Positions 13,711-20,580 of a stretch of 20,832 bases of DNA are shown piece after piece (within the stretch, counting starts at the first letter, position 1; each line of letters opens with the position of its first letter). Source of the DNA: Nitrospirales bacterium (GTDB lineage Bacteria > Nitrospirota > Nitrospiria > Nitrospirales > UBA8639); the NCBI GenBank assembly GCA_029261305.1, contig JAJDBO010000002.1:1-20832 (forward strand). Direction: 5' to 3'. Made by a program: the position numbers and the translations under genes. The notes below the pieces were generated by a model. It was not told the origin of the DNA. It saw nothing but the letters and a program-made list of their open reading frames with translations, and did no database searches.

Positions 13711-14046
13711 CTAGGTGGCCAGGGTTAAAGCTTCTTCTTCAGAATGGCAGATAGGGAGAGAGGAAGAAAATCCAAACAACTCCAAGAGTTCACGAATATG
13801 AGGAGCCGGGTTTAATATTGTCATGCGAATACCTTGATTCCGTAATTTTTGCATGCAGAGAATGATTCTGCCTAATCCCGCACTGTCGATTCCCGACATC
13901 TCTGAGAGATTCAAAATGATGTGATGACAACGAATCTCCTCCGCACAAGTAATCGCTAAATCAAACTCAGATTTGGCATGGTAATCAAACAAACCTTTGA
14001 GTGTAAGCACCTTAGCATCTTTTAAGTAACGGCCAGCAATTTGCAT
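13711..14046 (-). CDS. STAS-domain protein (anti-sigma-factor-antagonist type)
   Basis: From ATG 14046 the product has 111 residues, a single SpoIIAA-like STAS domain. A strong AAAGGAGG (14055-14062, minus strand) decides this start; the frame stays open to 14217 but the extra part looks random, and ATG 14070 lacks such a site. The domain shows AKVLTLKGLFDYHAKSEFDL, then HHIILNLSEMSGIDSAGLGR and GIRMTILNPAPHIRELLELF. Ser55 in I-D-S-A-G-L-G is the position phosphorylated in antagonists that bind anti-sigma kinases. A PP2C phosphatase, which usually reverses that mark, is in the same window but 11 kb away. No kinase is seen. tRNA-Thr lies upstream on the same strand. Confidence 0.88.
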   Translation of the reverse strand: MQIAGRYLKDAKVLTLKGLFDYHAKSEFDLAITCAEEIRCHHIILNLSEMSGIDSAGLGRIILCMQKLRNQGIRMTILNPAPHIRELLELFGFSSSLPICHSEEEALTLAT

Positions 14047-14283
14047 GAGGTTTTCCTCCTTTACACTCATTTTCGGCACATTTCCCTCGGAATATAATGG
14101 GTCGAATTTACCTCGAATGTTGCTGTTGATAAGAGTTGATTGGAGATGAGTCAGGGAGGGGAGTGTTTTCCGTATAAAGTCTTGCCAGATTACAAAAACT
14201 GAGGTGAGCAGCACCAAGAAAAACCTATGAAAGTAATTTTAGCCCTGGGTAGTCACCTTGAGGATGGGGGGATATTTTTTATA

Positions 14284-14358
14284 TGGAGCTGGCGAGAGGG
14301 ATTGAACCTCCGACCGGTGGTTTACAAAACCACTGCTCTACCACTGAGCTACGCCAGC
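14284..14358 (-). tRNA. tRNA-Thr (anticodon UGU), CCA encoded
   Basis: On the minus strand the 72-base cloverleaf begins GCTGGCGTAGCTCAGTGGTA. The acceptor stem GCTGGCG/CGCCAGC pairs fully, the D-stem is GCTC/GAGC, and the anticodon stem GTGGT/ACCAC holds the loop TTTGTAA, so the anticodon is TGT (Thr, ACA codons). The T-stem GGAGG/CCTCT has one wobble pair around TTCAATC. The discriminator base is T, and CCA is encoded (plus-strand tgg at 14284-14286). It is an ANN-decoding tRNA and so a target of the TsaB pathway, which is also in this window. Confidence 0.97.
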
Positions 14359-14374
14359 CCGCTACCGAAATAGA

Positions 14375-14385
14375 ATCATATCATA
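14375..14385 (-). promoter_or_regulatory. Possible -10 region of the tRNA-Thr gene
   Basis: The minus strand reads TATGAT twice with a one-base overlap (14385-14380 and 14380-14375), 17 to 27 bases before the mature 5' end of the tRNA. Each matches five of six bases of TATAAT. No good -35 hexamer is seen at the right distance, so confidence is low. Confidence 0.3.
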
Positions 14386-14472
14386 GAGAGTAGGGTCGGT
14401 ACAGTTGTCTGGAAAATTGAGAGAAGCGAAAATACGTGAAGATTATTTTTTCTTCAACTTTTGTCGTGCTCC

Positions 14473-15429
14473 TTAGTCCATGGTCAGGAGGACTTTGAGT
14501 GTTCCTGATGTGGCTGCACGTTCAATGGCTTCTACTCCTTGGTTGATCGAGTATCGAGCTTGGATAAGGGGTTCTACGCTGACCGAGTTTTTTCGAAGGA
14601 GTTCTATGGCTTGCGGAAAGGGGCCGCATCGGGAGCCGACTATCGAAATCTCGTGGATTACCAGGGAGGTAAAGTCGAATGTGGTTTGTCCGTGATAGGT
14701 GGACTTCAATACAAGCGTACCTCTTGGCCGCAGAAGTTGGCTGGCCAGCTTTAGTCCGTCGGGAGAGCCGGTGGCTTCGACTATAATATCCACTCCGGGG
14801 GAGACATCCTCCATGTGTACCGTGGTCTCAATTCCCTGTTGTTTGAGCAGGGCGAGTTTTTCTGGGTGCCGTCCAATGACCGTGAGTTGGCATTTGGTTG
14901 TTTGTAGCACTTGAGCGCAGAGTAAGCCTAGTTTCCCATCCCCGATGACTACGACTCGGTCGGTTGGAGCAATCGTCACTTGTTCGAGTATTTGGCCTGC
15001 GGCAGCCAGTGGCTCAATGAAGACGGCCTGATCATTTGAGATCTCGTCTGGCAAGGGATAGAGGTTCTCAACAGGGAGACATAGGAAGTCAGCAAACGCG
15101 CCATCTCGTCGATCGATCCCAAGTGTCGTTCGGTTAGGGCAATGGGTGAGGCGTCCAGCTAAGCATGTTGCACAGGTTCGGCATGCGGCATTGATTTCTC
15201 CCACCACTCTTTTCCCGCTCAGGTGTTCGTGGCCAATAGCTTCCTCAACCCTTCCCACGAATTCATGGCCTAAGATCCCCTGAAATCCCATGTAGCCTTT
15301 CACCAGCTGAAGATCAGTCGCACATACGCCGGCTTGTTGAACACGAACAAGGGCTTCCCCTGGGGGCGCGGTGGGCCTGCTTTGGTTGGCCTCAAATTGA
15401 AGGGATGAGTCGAGTCGTACGGCTCTCAT
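14473..15429 (-). CDS. Zinc-dependent medium-chain dehydrogenase (alcohol dehydrogenase-like)
   Basis: The 318-residue protein has the zinc MDR layout. An N-terminal GroES-like domain carries the catalytic zinc ligands: C36 in AGVCATDLQL, H55 and E56 in GHEFVGR, and E139 in FIEPLAAA. The structural zinc site is C83, C86, C89 and C97 (CRTCATC...THC). The nucleotide-binding domain starts at 157 with VVVIGDGKLGLLCAQ, where the usual GxGxxG appears as GDGKLG, and ends with DIIVEATGSPDGLK. Members oxidise alcohols or polyols with NAD(P)+ in the cytoplasm. The substrate is not predictable. It is somewhat short (family usually about 340). It begins with MRAVRLDSS after a weak AAGGA site and is separated from tRNA-Thr by about 110 bases. 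Confidence 0.92.
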   Translation of the reverse strand: MRAVRLDSSLQFEANQSRPTAPPGEALVRVQQAGVCATDLQLVKGYMGFQGILGHEFVGRVEEAIGHEHLSGKRVVGEINAACRTCATCLAGRLTHCPNRTTLGIDRRDGAFADFLCLPVENLYPLPDEISNDQAVFIEPLAAAGQILEQVTIAPTDRVVVIGDGKLGLLCAQVLQTTKCQLTVIGRHPEKLALLKQQGIETTVHMEDVSPGVDIIVEATGSPDGLKLASQLLRPRGTLVLKSTYHGQTTFDFTSLVIHEISIVGSRCGPFPQAIELLRKNSVSVEPLIQARYSINQGVEAIERAATSGTLKVLLTMD

Positions 15430-15616
15430 GATGATTTGGAATCCTTATTGATCGGGTTGCGAGGTGATAGTGTGCAATGCTTCAGAATGTTGTTTTTCGT
15501 GGACTAGATTAATGATTTGTTTGGCCTTGCGATCCGAAGTCGTCCATTAGGTAAACGTTCCATTCTGACCTGCTCAAGGATTTAGATCGTGCGTCGAAAA
15601 AGGTAATAGGGAATCC

Positions 15617-15637
15617 AGAACTTTTTGAAAAGGTTCT
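15617..15637 (+). promoter_or_regulatory. Hairpin next to the ribosome-binding site of the rod-like gene
   Basis: AGAACTTTT (15617-15625) pairs with AAAAGGTTCT (15629-15637), giving nine pairs with one G-U and a tight three-base loop. It ends a few bases before AAAGGGG (15640-15646), the ribosome-binding site for ATG 15654. It may control access of the ribosome; this is inference. Confidence 0.35.
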
Positions 15638-15653
15638 ATAAAGGGGTGCCATT

Positions 15654-16010
15654 ATGGTTTCAGGAATTTACAATTCGTTGTCCGGTTTGGCGGCTGCTCA
15701 AACCAAAATCAATGCGGTCGCTCACAACACAGCCAATGCGAACACCGATGGTTTCAAAAAACATCGGACGTTGAACCAAGAGGTTCAACCCCAGGGTGGA
15801 GTTACCTCCACGGTAGAAGAGGTAAATACTCCAGGCCCAAATCTTTTTCGCGAAACGGAAAATGGTTTAACCCAGTTCGAGGGATCCAATGTAGATTTAG
15901 GCGAAGAGGCTGTCAATCTTCTCATTGGGAAAAGGTTCTATGAAGCTAACCTTCGAGCCTTGAAAATTCAAAATGACACGGTCGGCAGTGTCTTGGATAT
16001 TATTGAATAA
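15654..16010 (+). CDS. Orphan flagellar basal-body rod-like protein (FlgC type, short)
   Basis: The 118-residue protein has both ends of the flagellar rod/hook family. The N-terminal motif at 4-38 (GIYNSLSGLAAAQTKINAVA, then HNTANANTDGFKK) is the typical 'N-I-A-N-x-x-T-x-G-F-K' rod helix. The C-terminal part, FEGSNVDLGEEAVNLLIGKR followed by FYEANLRALKIQND, is the 'S-N-V-D-x-x-x-E' and amphipathic helix pattern. The length is near FlgC (about 135) but shorter. No other flagellar gene is in the window, so it is detached from any flagellar operon. It is exported by the flagellar type III pathway in relatives, without a signal peptide. It has an AAAGGGG ribosome site before ATG 15654 and a leader hairpin. 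Whether it still builds a rod is unknown. Confidence 0.82.
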   Translation: MVSGIYNSLSGLAAAQTKINAVAHNTANANTDGFKKHRTLNQEVQPQGGVTSTVEEVNTPGPNLFRETENGLTQFEGSNVDLGEEAVNLLIGKRFYEANLRALKIQNDTVGSVLDIIE

Positions 16011-16335
16011 GGTTCGATTTTCCTACCTACTTTGGTGTCCAGAATATTTAAGTTCTTCCCTCCACCCGTAAACGAATCTCCTGATAGAAAACTCCCAATG
16101 TTTTTTGATTGGTATCTCTAGGTAATAGTCAATGTGACTCTCTGACTACTCCAAATCGACTAGAATCCTTCCTTACAATAGGGCGGTAGAAGCTCCCGTT
16201 ATCCATTTCTTCCTTTCTAAGGTTATTTCTTTACTCACTTGTTTGTACATTCCTGGGTGTTTGGTCTTGCCCAGGTTGGTGCAACTATGCGAAAGTCCAA
16301 ACGAAATGCTTATTTGGTGGTTCGCTGGACTCCCT
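16011..16335. other. Intergenic region before the htrA promoter
   Basis: No convincing gene is seen. A frame of 41 codons (16287-16412) begins with ATG but has only a weak ribosome-binding match and overlaps the htrA promoter candidate. GCGAA (16289-16293) and AGTCCA (16294-16299) are complementary to TTCGC (16321-16325) and TGGACT (16326-16331) in crossing order, which would allow a pseudoknot. Confidence 0.3.
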
Positions 16336-16365
16336 TTGAAGAGAATAAAGGATTTCGTGTAGAAT
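16336..16365 (+). promoter_or_regulatory. Promoter candidate for htrA
   Basis: TTGAAG (16336-16341) and TAGAAT (16360-16365) are separated by 18 bases; the -10 matches five of six consensus bases and the -35 four. Transcription would begin near 16372, giving a leader of about 115 bases that includes the hairpin at 16433-16461. Confidence 0.4.
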
Positions 16366-16432
16366 CCAATCAGAGTGGTGTGTGTGGTTGTATGGCTTCG
16401 ACAGGTGTGTGAACCAATTCATTTCTAATCTA

Positions 16433-16461
16433 CTTAGGCCATCAGGACTGATCGGTCTAAG
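16433..16461 (+). promoter_or_regulatory. Strong hairpin in the htrA leader
   Basis: CTTAGGCC (16433-16440) pairs with GGTCTAAG (16454-16461) with one G-U. Inside, ATCA (16441-16444) pairs with TGAT (16449-16452), loop GGAC, with a single C bulge. It is 12 pairs in all. It lies 12 bases before the AAAGGA ribosome-binding site (16473-16478) of htrA. No T-tract follows, so it is more likely a leader structure or a protein-binding palindrome than a terminator. Confidence 0.5.
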
Positions 16462-16487
16462 TCCCTCACTTTAAAGGATAATTTCTT

Positions 16488-17993
16488 ATGATCACAAAAA
16501 CCTTTCAGGGATGTGTCACAGTCAAATGCCTCGGCATGTTGACGGCAATCGCCATCGCAGGATGTTTTGGCAGTATTGAATTCCTTTCTCCATCCCATGC
16601 GAGCGGATCTGTGCCTGAAGCCTTTACGCAGGGCTTCTCGGATATTGTTGAAAAAGTCCAGCCTGCGGTGGTGAATGTTGCCGTAAGTGGTCGAGAAGCT
16701 TCAGGCCCTCGACGATTGCCACCCGGTCCCTTTGGCGGTCCTCCAGGTGGTGGACCTCCCGGTGGCGGTGGCCCACCAATGCCCGGTCCTCCAGGTGGTC
16801 GGCCCCCTGGCCCTCCAGGCATGAGTGCGGGCTCCGGTGTGTTGATTAGCCCTGAAGGGTATATCGTCACCAATAATCATGTGGTGGAGGATGCAAGGAA
16901 GATCACGGTGACTCTGTTTACCGGACAAGAATATCCTGGAAAAATCATTGGTACCGATCCCAAAACTGATCTTGCGGTCATTAAAATTGAAGGAACTGAT
17001 CTGCCTTTCGTGTCATGGAGTAACGATGAAACCCTCAAGGTTGGCAATTTAGTGCTGGCAGTGGGAAGTCCATTTGGGTTGAAGTCTTCGGTGACCATGG
17101 GGATTATTAGTGCGTTAGGACGAGGAAATGTCGGTATCACAGAATATGAAGATTTTATCCAAACGGATGCTCCCATTAACCCAGGAAATTCGGGTGGCCC
17201 GCTGATTAATATGAATGGGGAAATTGTCGGAATTAATACGGCGATCTTCTCGCGAACGGGTGGATCTGAGGGTATTGGATTTGCTATCCCCGTGGATATT
17301 GTCAAAGATATTGCCACGAGTTTGATACAAAGCGGTCGTGTGGTGCGAGGGTGGATGGGAATTGCCATTCAGGAAATGACTCCGGCCTTAGCCCAATCCT
17401 TTCAACTTCCGGCTACCCATACTGGTGGTGTCCTTATTAGCGAAGTCCATGAGAATGGTCCTTCTGCCACAGGTGGTCTGAAACGAGGAGATGTGATTCT
17501 TGAATATCGTGGCGAGAGACTCAAAGACGTGAATCATCTTCGTCACATTGTTGCTCGAACGCGAGTGGGTGACGATGTTCCTATCATCGTACTGAGAGAT
17601 GGAGCGGAAACCACCTTGACGGTGCAGGTTGGGGAACGCCCGTCCGATGATCTCTTGGCGCAAAATGGTGGAACCACTCCTCCCCCAGAAATGGAAAAGT
17701 TGGATAACGTCCTTTCTGGTTTGACTGTTGAATCCCTTACCCCCGAATTGAAAGGTCAATTGAAACTTCCGGAACAGACGGTGGGTGTGGTGGTGAAGGA
17801 AGTCAAAGTGGGAAGTGCTGCAGAGGCCGCTGGATTGCAACAAGGCGATGTGATTCAAGAGATTAATCGAGAAGTCATTAGGAGTCTCTCAGATTTTCAA
17901 AGTATCGCTTCAAAAATTGAGAAAGAATCCTTGGTCGTGTTGTTATTGAGTCGGCGAGGAAATAATTTGTTTGTGGCAGTCAATCCAAAATAA
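16488..17993 (+). CDS. htrA: Periplasmic serine protease HtrA/DegP type with two PDZ domains
   Basis: This 501-residue protein has an N-terminal signal (hydrophobic 15-33, cleavage near SHASG). It has a trypsin-like protease domain (about 112-280) with the catalytic triad His131 (TNNHVVEDA), Asp161 (TDLAVIKI) and Ser235 (NPGNSGGPL), then PDZ1 (about 286-385) and PDZ2 (about 408-500). Between signal and protease is a Pro/Gly-rich run (78-112, PPGPFGGPPGGGPPGGGGPP and onward) not usual in DegP, which has a Q-linker or LA loop there. HtrA proteins degrade or refold damaged periplasmic proteins. AAAGGA at 16473-16478 supports ATG 16488. A hairpin lies in the leader. The next gene is tatC copy 2, after a strong hairpin. 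Catalytic residues are all present, so it should be active. Confidence 0.95.
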   Translation: MITKTFQGCVTVKCLGMLTAIAIAGCFGSIEFLSPSHASGSVPEAFTQGFSDIVEKVQPAVVNVAVSGREASGPRRLPPGPFGGPPGGGPPGGGGPPMPGPPGGRPPGPPGMSAGSGVLISPEGYIVTNNHVVEDARKITVTLFTGQEYPGKIIGTDPKTDLAVIKIEGTDLPFVSWSNDETLKVGNLVLAVGSPFGLKSSVTMGIISALGRGNVGITEYEDFIQTDAPINPGNSGGPLINMNGEIVGINTAIFSRTGGSEGIGFAIPVDIVKDIATSLIQSGRVVRGWMGIAIQEMTPALAQSFQLPATHTGGVLISEVHENGPSATGGLKRGDVILEYRGERLKDVNHLRHIVARTRVGDDVPIIVLRDGAETTLTVQVGERPSDDLLAQNGGTTPPPEMEKLDNVLSGLTVESLTPELKGQLKLPEQTVGVVVKEVKVGSAAEAAGLQQGDVIQEINREVIRSLSDFQSIASKIEKESLVVLLLSRRGNNLFVAVNPK

Positions 17994-18013
17994 AAGAATT
18001 TGAATTTTATCGG

Positions 18014-18055
18014 AGACTGTGGCCGGGTTTACCCGCCATAGTCTTCAAAGTTTTT
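18014..18055 (+). terminator. Terminator or attenuator between htrA and tatC2
   Basis: AGACTGTGGC-c-GGG (18014-18027) pairs with CCCGCCATAGTCT (18032-18044), 13 pairs with one G-U and a single C bulge around the four-base loop TTTA. TTTTT follows at 18051-18055, six bases past the stem, so the T-run is slightly displaced. It ends only five bases before the tatC2 ATG, so partial termination or control of tatC2 is possible. Confidence 0.55.
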
Positions 18056-18060
18056 GATGT

Positions 18061-19005
18061 ATGGCTGAAGCATCTCGAATTAAGAAGTGGCTTGATGATA
18101 CGGTATTTAATCCTCTTGAGGATAAAAAAATGCCGGTCATGCAACATTTGTTCGAGTTCCAAGCTCGCCTGACTAAAATTGTTATTATCGTTGCGCTGTT
18201 TTTTGTCGGAACATTTTTTTACGCTGATACTCTAGTGCAATGGCTACGGGTTCCCTTGCAGAATATGTTTGTGCCGGGGGATCTTGCATGGGCTCCTACG
18301 GATCTTCCGAAAATCCCGTTTGTCTTTTTGTCTCCCGCCGAAGCCCTCTGGCAAAACCTTAAAGTCGCGGCGCTATTCGCACTTGTCCTTGCAACGCCAT
18401 ACATATTGTGGGAAGTCTGGGCCTTCGTGGTACCCGGCCTCCATTCGCAAGAACGGCGGTTTGTTGCGCCATTTGTGATAACCAGTGCCATTGCCTTTTA
18501 TTTAGGATTGAGTTTTTCCTTTTTCTTTGTTCTTCCTTTTGCGTTGAACTTTTTGATTTCCTATGGGGTGCAAGCGGGCTTCATTCCTCAAATATCTATC
18601 GCGAGCTATGTGGGATTTGCCCTCTGGTTTTTACTGATCTTTGGACTCGTGTTCGAGGTTCCTCTGGCGATCACTCTGATGGCCAAATTAGGGTGGGTGG
18701 ACGTTCCCTTTCTCAAAAAATATCGAAAATGGGCCTTCCTTGGCGCTTTCCTTTTTGCGGCTATTTTGACCCCAACTCCTGATCCCTTTAATCAATGCCT
18801 GATGGCCTTGCCCATGTACTTTTTCTATGAGGTGGGCATTATCAGTGCGGGCTTCTTTAAGAAACCTAAGACTGAAGAAGAAGAGGAGGAGTCTGGCGCT
18901 CAACCACCTGCGGAAACGCCAAAGGGTGGAACAGGTGGATTACGTCCGCAAACGGCAACCTCCGGCACGCCAGGTGGGGATGATGATTACGTAGGCGTAC
19001 CCTAG
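18061..19005 (+). CDS. tatC: Twin-arginine translocase subunit TatC, copy 2
   Basis: The 314-residue protein has six membrane helices and the usual TatC motifs: FLSPAEALWQNLKVAALFAL, WAFVVPGLHSQERR (with Phe122 and Glu131 at the signal-peptide-binding site), FGLVFEVPLAITLM, LTPTPDPFNQ and MYFFYEVGI. It differs from copy 1: it has a longer N-terminus (about 25 residues), a loop of charged and Pro residues at 70-90, and at the E-L-R motif it reads HLFEFQARL, keeping Glu32 but with Gln34 in place of the key Arg. The tail is long, acidic and low-complexity (EEEEEE, then Gly/Pro/Thr). No Shine-Dalgarno sequence is seen before ATG 18061 and a strong hairpin ends five bases earlier. It is followed 23 bases later by moaB. 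Confidence 0.94.
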   Translation: MAEASRIKKWLDDTVFNPLEDKKMPVMQHLFEFQARLTKIVIIVALFFVGTFFYADTLVQWLRVPLQNMFVPGDLAWAPTDLPKIPFVFLSPAEALWQNLKVAALFALVLATPYILWEVWAFVVPGLHSQERRFVAPFVITSAIAFYLGLSFSFFFVLPFALNFLISYGVQAGFIPQISIASYVGFALWFLLIFGLVFEVPLAITLMAKLGWVDVPFLKKYRKWAFLGAFLFAAILTPTPDPFNQCLMALPMYFFYEVGIISAGFFKKPKTEEEEEESGAQPPAETPKGGTGGLRPQTATSGTPGGDDDYVGVP

Positions 19006-19028
19006 CTGCTCCTGAAAGAACTGCGCGA

Positions 19029-19514
19029 ATGATTCAAGCTGCCATCGTTGTTGTGAGTAGTAAGATTCTTAACGGGGAATCTATTGATAAGGGTCGAGCG
19101 GATCTTGAGCAATATGTGACCGATCATGACATTCAGATCTTGGCGTATGAAATCGTTGCGGATGATCGACAAGCCATTCGCGAATGCCTACTGTCGATCT
19201 GTTCGACGGTAGCCCCGCAAGTTATTTTGACTATCGGGGGAACAGGAGTTCGTCCTACAGATTGGACGCCCGAAGCTACACGCGATGTGATTGACAAAGA
19301 GATCCCAGGCATTGCCGAAGTGATGCGTGCAGAAAGTCTGAAGACCGTGAAAACCGCAATGTTATCACGAGGGACTGCAGGCATTCGAGGATCAATAATT
19401 ATTGTCAATTTGCCCGGAAGTTCTAAGGGAGCCAAAGAGAATCTCGCGACTTTTTTACCCATACTTGATCATACTATTGAAAAGGCGTCGAATGTGACTC
19501 ACTCTATTTCATAA
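19029..19514 (+). CDS. moaB: Molybdopterin adenylyltransferase / MoaB-MogA family protein
   Basis: The 161-residue protein is a single MoCF-binding domain of the MoaB/MogA family. It begins IQAAIVVVSSKILNGESIDK, has the nucleotide-binding LTIGGTGVRPTDWTPEAT (68-84, with GGTG at 70-73) and the C-terminal NLPGSSKGAKENLATFLPIL with the 'L-P-G-S-x-K-x-A' motif at 128-135. These enzymes adenylate molybdopterin before molybdenum insertion by MoeA. Whether it acts as MogA or MoaB is not decidable here. The start has no strong ribosome site, and the gene is 23 bases after tatC2, so it may be co-transcribed. moeA follows 1.1 kb downstream beyond the mrp gene. Confidence 0.93.
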   Translation: MIQAAIVVVSSKILNGESIDKGRADLEQYVTDHDIQILAYEIVADDRQAIRECLLSICSTVAPQVILTIGGTGVRPTDWTPEATRDVIDKEIPGIAEVMRAESLKTVKTAMLSRGTAGIRGSIIIVNLPGSSKGAKENLATFLPILDHTIEKASNVTHSIS

Positions 19515-19588
19515 TTGAATTTCATGTGTTTTAACATTATTCGGACGCACTTCTTATTTACAATTAGAATTGGATATCGGAGGAAGAT

Positions 19589-20557
19589 ATGGCTGGTGAT
19601 TTAAAAATGTTTCAGCCTGCACCCGGGGCAAATGAAGATTCGTGTACCTACATGTGGGCATGCGCGATCTGTGATGAAAATGAGACCTGCCAAAAGGATA
19701 AAGAAGGGCATAGTCGATGGTTGGTCAACAAACGTATGGAACGGATCGACTACAAGATTCTAGTGATGAGCAATAAAGGTGGGGTGGGCAAGAGTACGGT
19801 CTCTACGAACCTCGCGGTGAGCTTAGCGTTAAAGGGGTATGAAGTTGGAATCTGCGACATGGATATTCATGGCCCAAATATTCCGAAGATGGTGGGTGCT
19901 GAAGGAGAACGCCTGAAAATTAGTACCGGTGGAGGAATTATTCCTTTCCAAGCCTACAATATGAAAATCGCGTCGATGTCATTTTTGTTACAGAATTCGG
20001 ATGATCCTATCATTTGGCGCGATGCGTATAAGTTTGAATTTATTAATCAATTACTTGGTGGTGTGGAATGGGGCGATTTAAATTTTCTGATCGTGGACCT
20101 GCCACCTGGAACCGGGAATGAGTCGGTGACCACGATGGACTTGATTGGGGAAGTGACGGGGTGTGTCATTATCTCTACTCCCCAAGAAGTCGCGCTTTTA
20201 GATGCACGGAAGTCGGTGACGTTCGTGAGGGATAGTGAATTGCCAATTATTGGTATTGTCGAAAACATGAGTGGTCTGGAATGCCCACATTGCCACAAAG
20301 AAATCGAAGTATTCCGAAAGGGTGGCGGAGAAGCCTCGGCGCATGATATGGGCGTGCCATTTTTAGGTAGGATTCCTCTCGATCCTGATATTGTCAAACA
20401 AAGTGATTTTGGTGAACCCTATGCGATGTTCAACTCGGATCTGCCGACTGCGGATGCCTTTCATAGTATTGCGAATAAGGTGGATGACTTCTGTAAGAAA
20501 AAAGGTTCGCTCGTACAGGTCGACACGAAGAGCCCGTTTAAAAAAGTTAACAAATAA
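19589..20557 (+). CDS. mrp: Mrp/Nbp35-type Fe-S P-loop ATPase with N-terminal cysteine motif
   Basis: The 322-residue protein is an Mrp/Nbp35/ApbC ATPase. It has the deviant Walker A SNKGGVGKST (61-70), CDMDIHGPNIP (89-99), the switch LIVDLPPGTGNE (168-179), and the C-terminal CPHC (C232, C235) that carries a bridging [4Fe-4S] cluster in the dimer. Unusually, it also has a four-cysteine N-terminal patch C19-x5-C25-xx-C28-x5-C34. The last three have exactly the C-x2-C-x5-C spacing of the ferredoxin-like cluster in eukaryotic Nbp35. Such proteins carry and donate Fe-S clusters. GGAGG close before ATG 19589 supports the start. Its place between moaB and moeA suggests a link to molybdoenzyme maturation, which is inference. 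Confidence 0.94.
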   Translation: MAGDLKMFQPAPGANEDSCTYMWACAICDENETCQKDKEGHSRWLVNKRMERIDYKILVMSNKGGVGKSTVSTNLAVSLALKGYEVGICDMDIHGPNIPKMVGAEGERLKISTGGGIIPFQAYNMKIASMSFLLQNSDDPIIWRDAYKFEFINQLLGGVEWGDLNFLIVDLPPGTGNESVTTMDLIGEVTGCVIISTPQEVALLDARKSVTFVRDSELPIIGIVENMSGLECPHCHKEIEVFRKGGGEASAHDMGVPFLGRIPLDPDIVKQSDFGEPYAMFNSDLPTADAFHSIANKVDDFCKKKGSLVQVDTKSPFKKVNK

Positions 20558-20580
20558 TATTGTCGAGAGAAACGATCCCT

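Noticed and set aside
16287..16412. 41-codon small gene
   Set aside because: The ribosome-binding match is weak, it overlaps the htrA promoter candidate, and the composition is not convincing.
16505..16873. 122-codon minus-strand frame over the Pro/Gly linker of htrA
   Set aside because: The GC-rich repetitive DNA opens all frames; composition is a mirror of the real Pro/Gly run.
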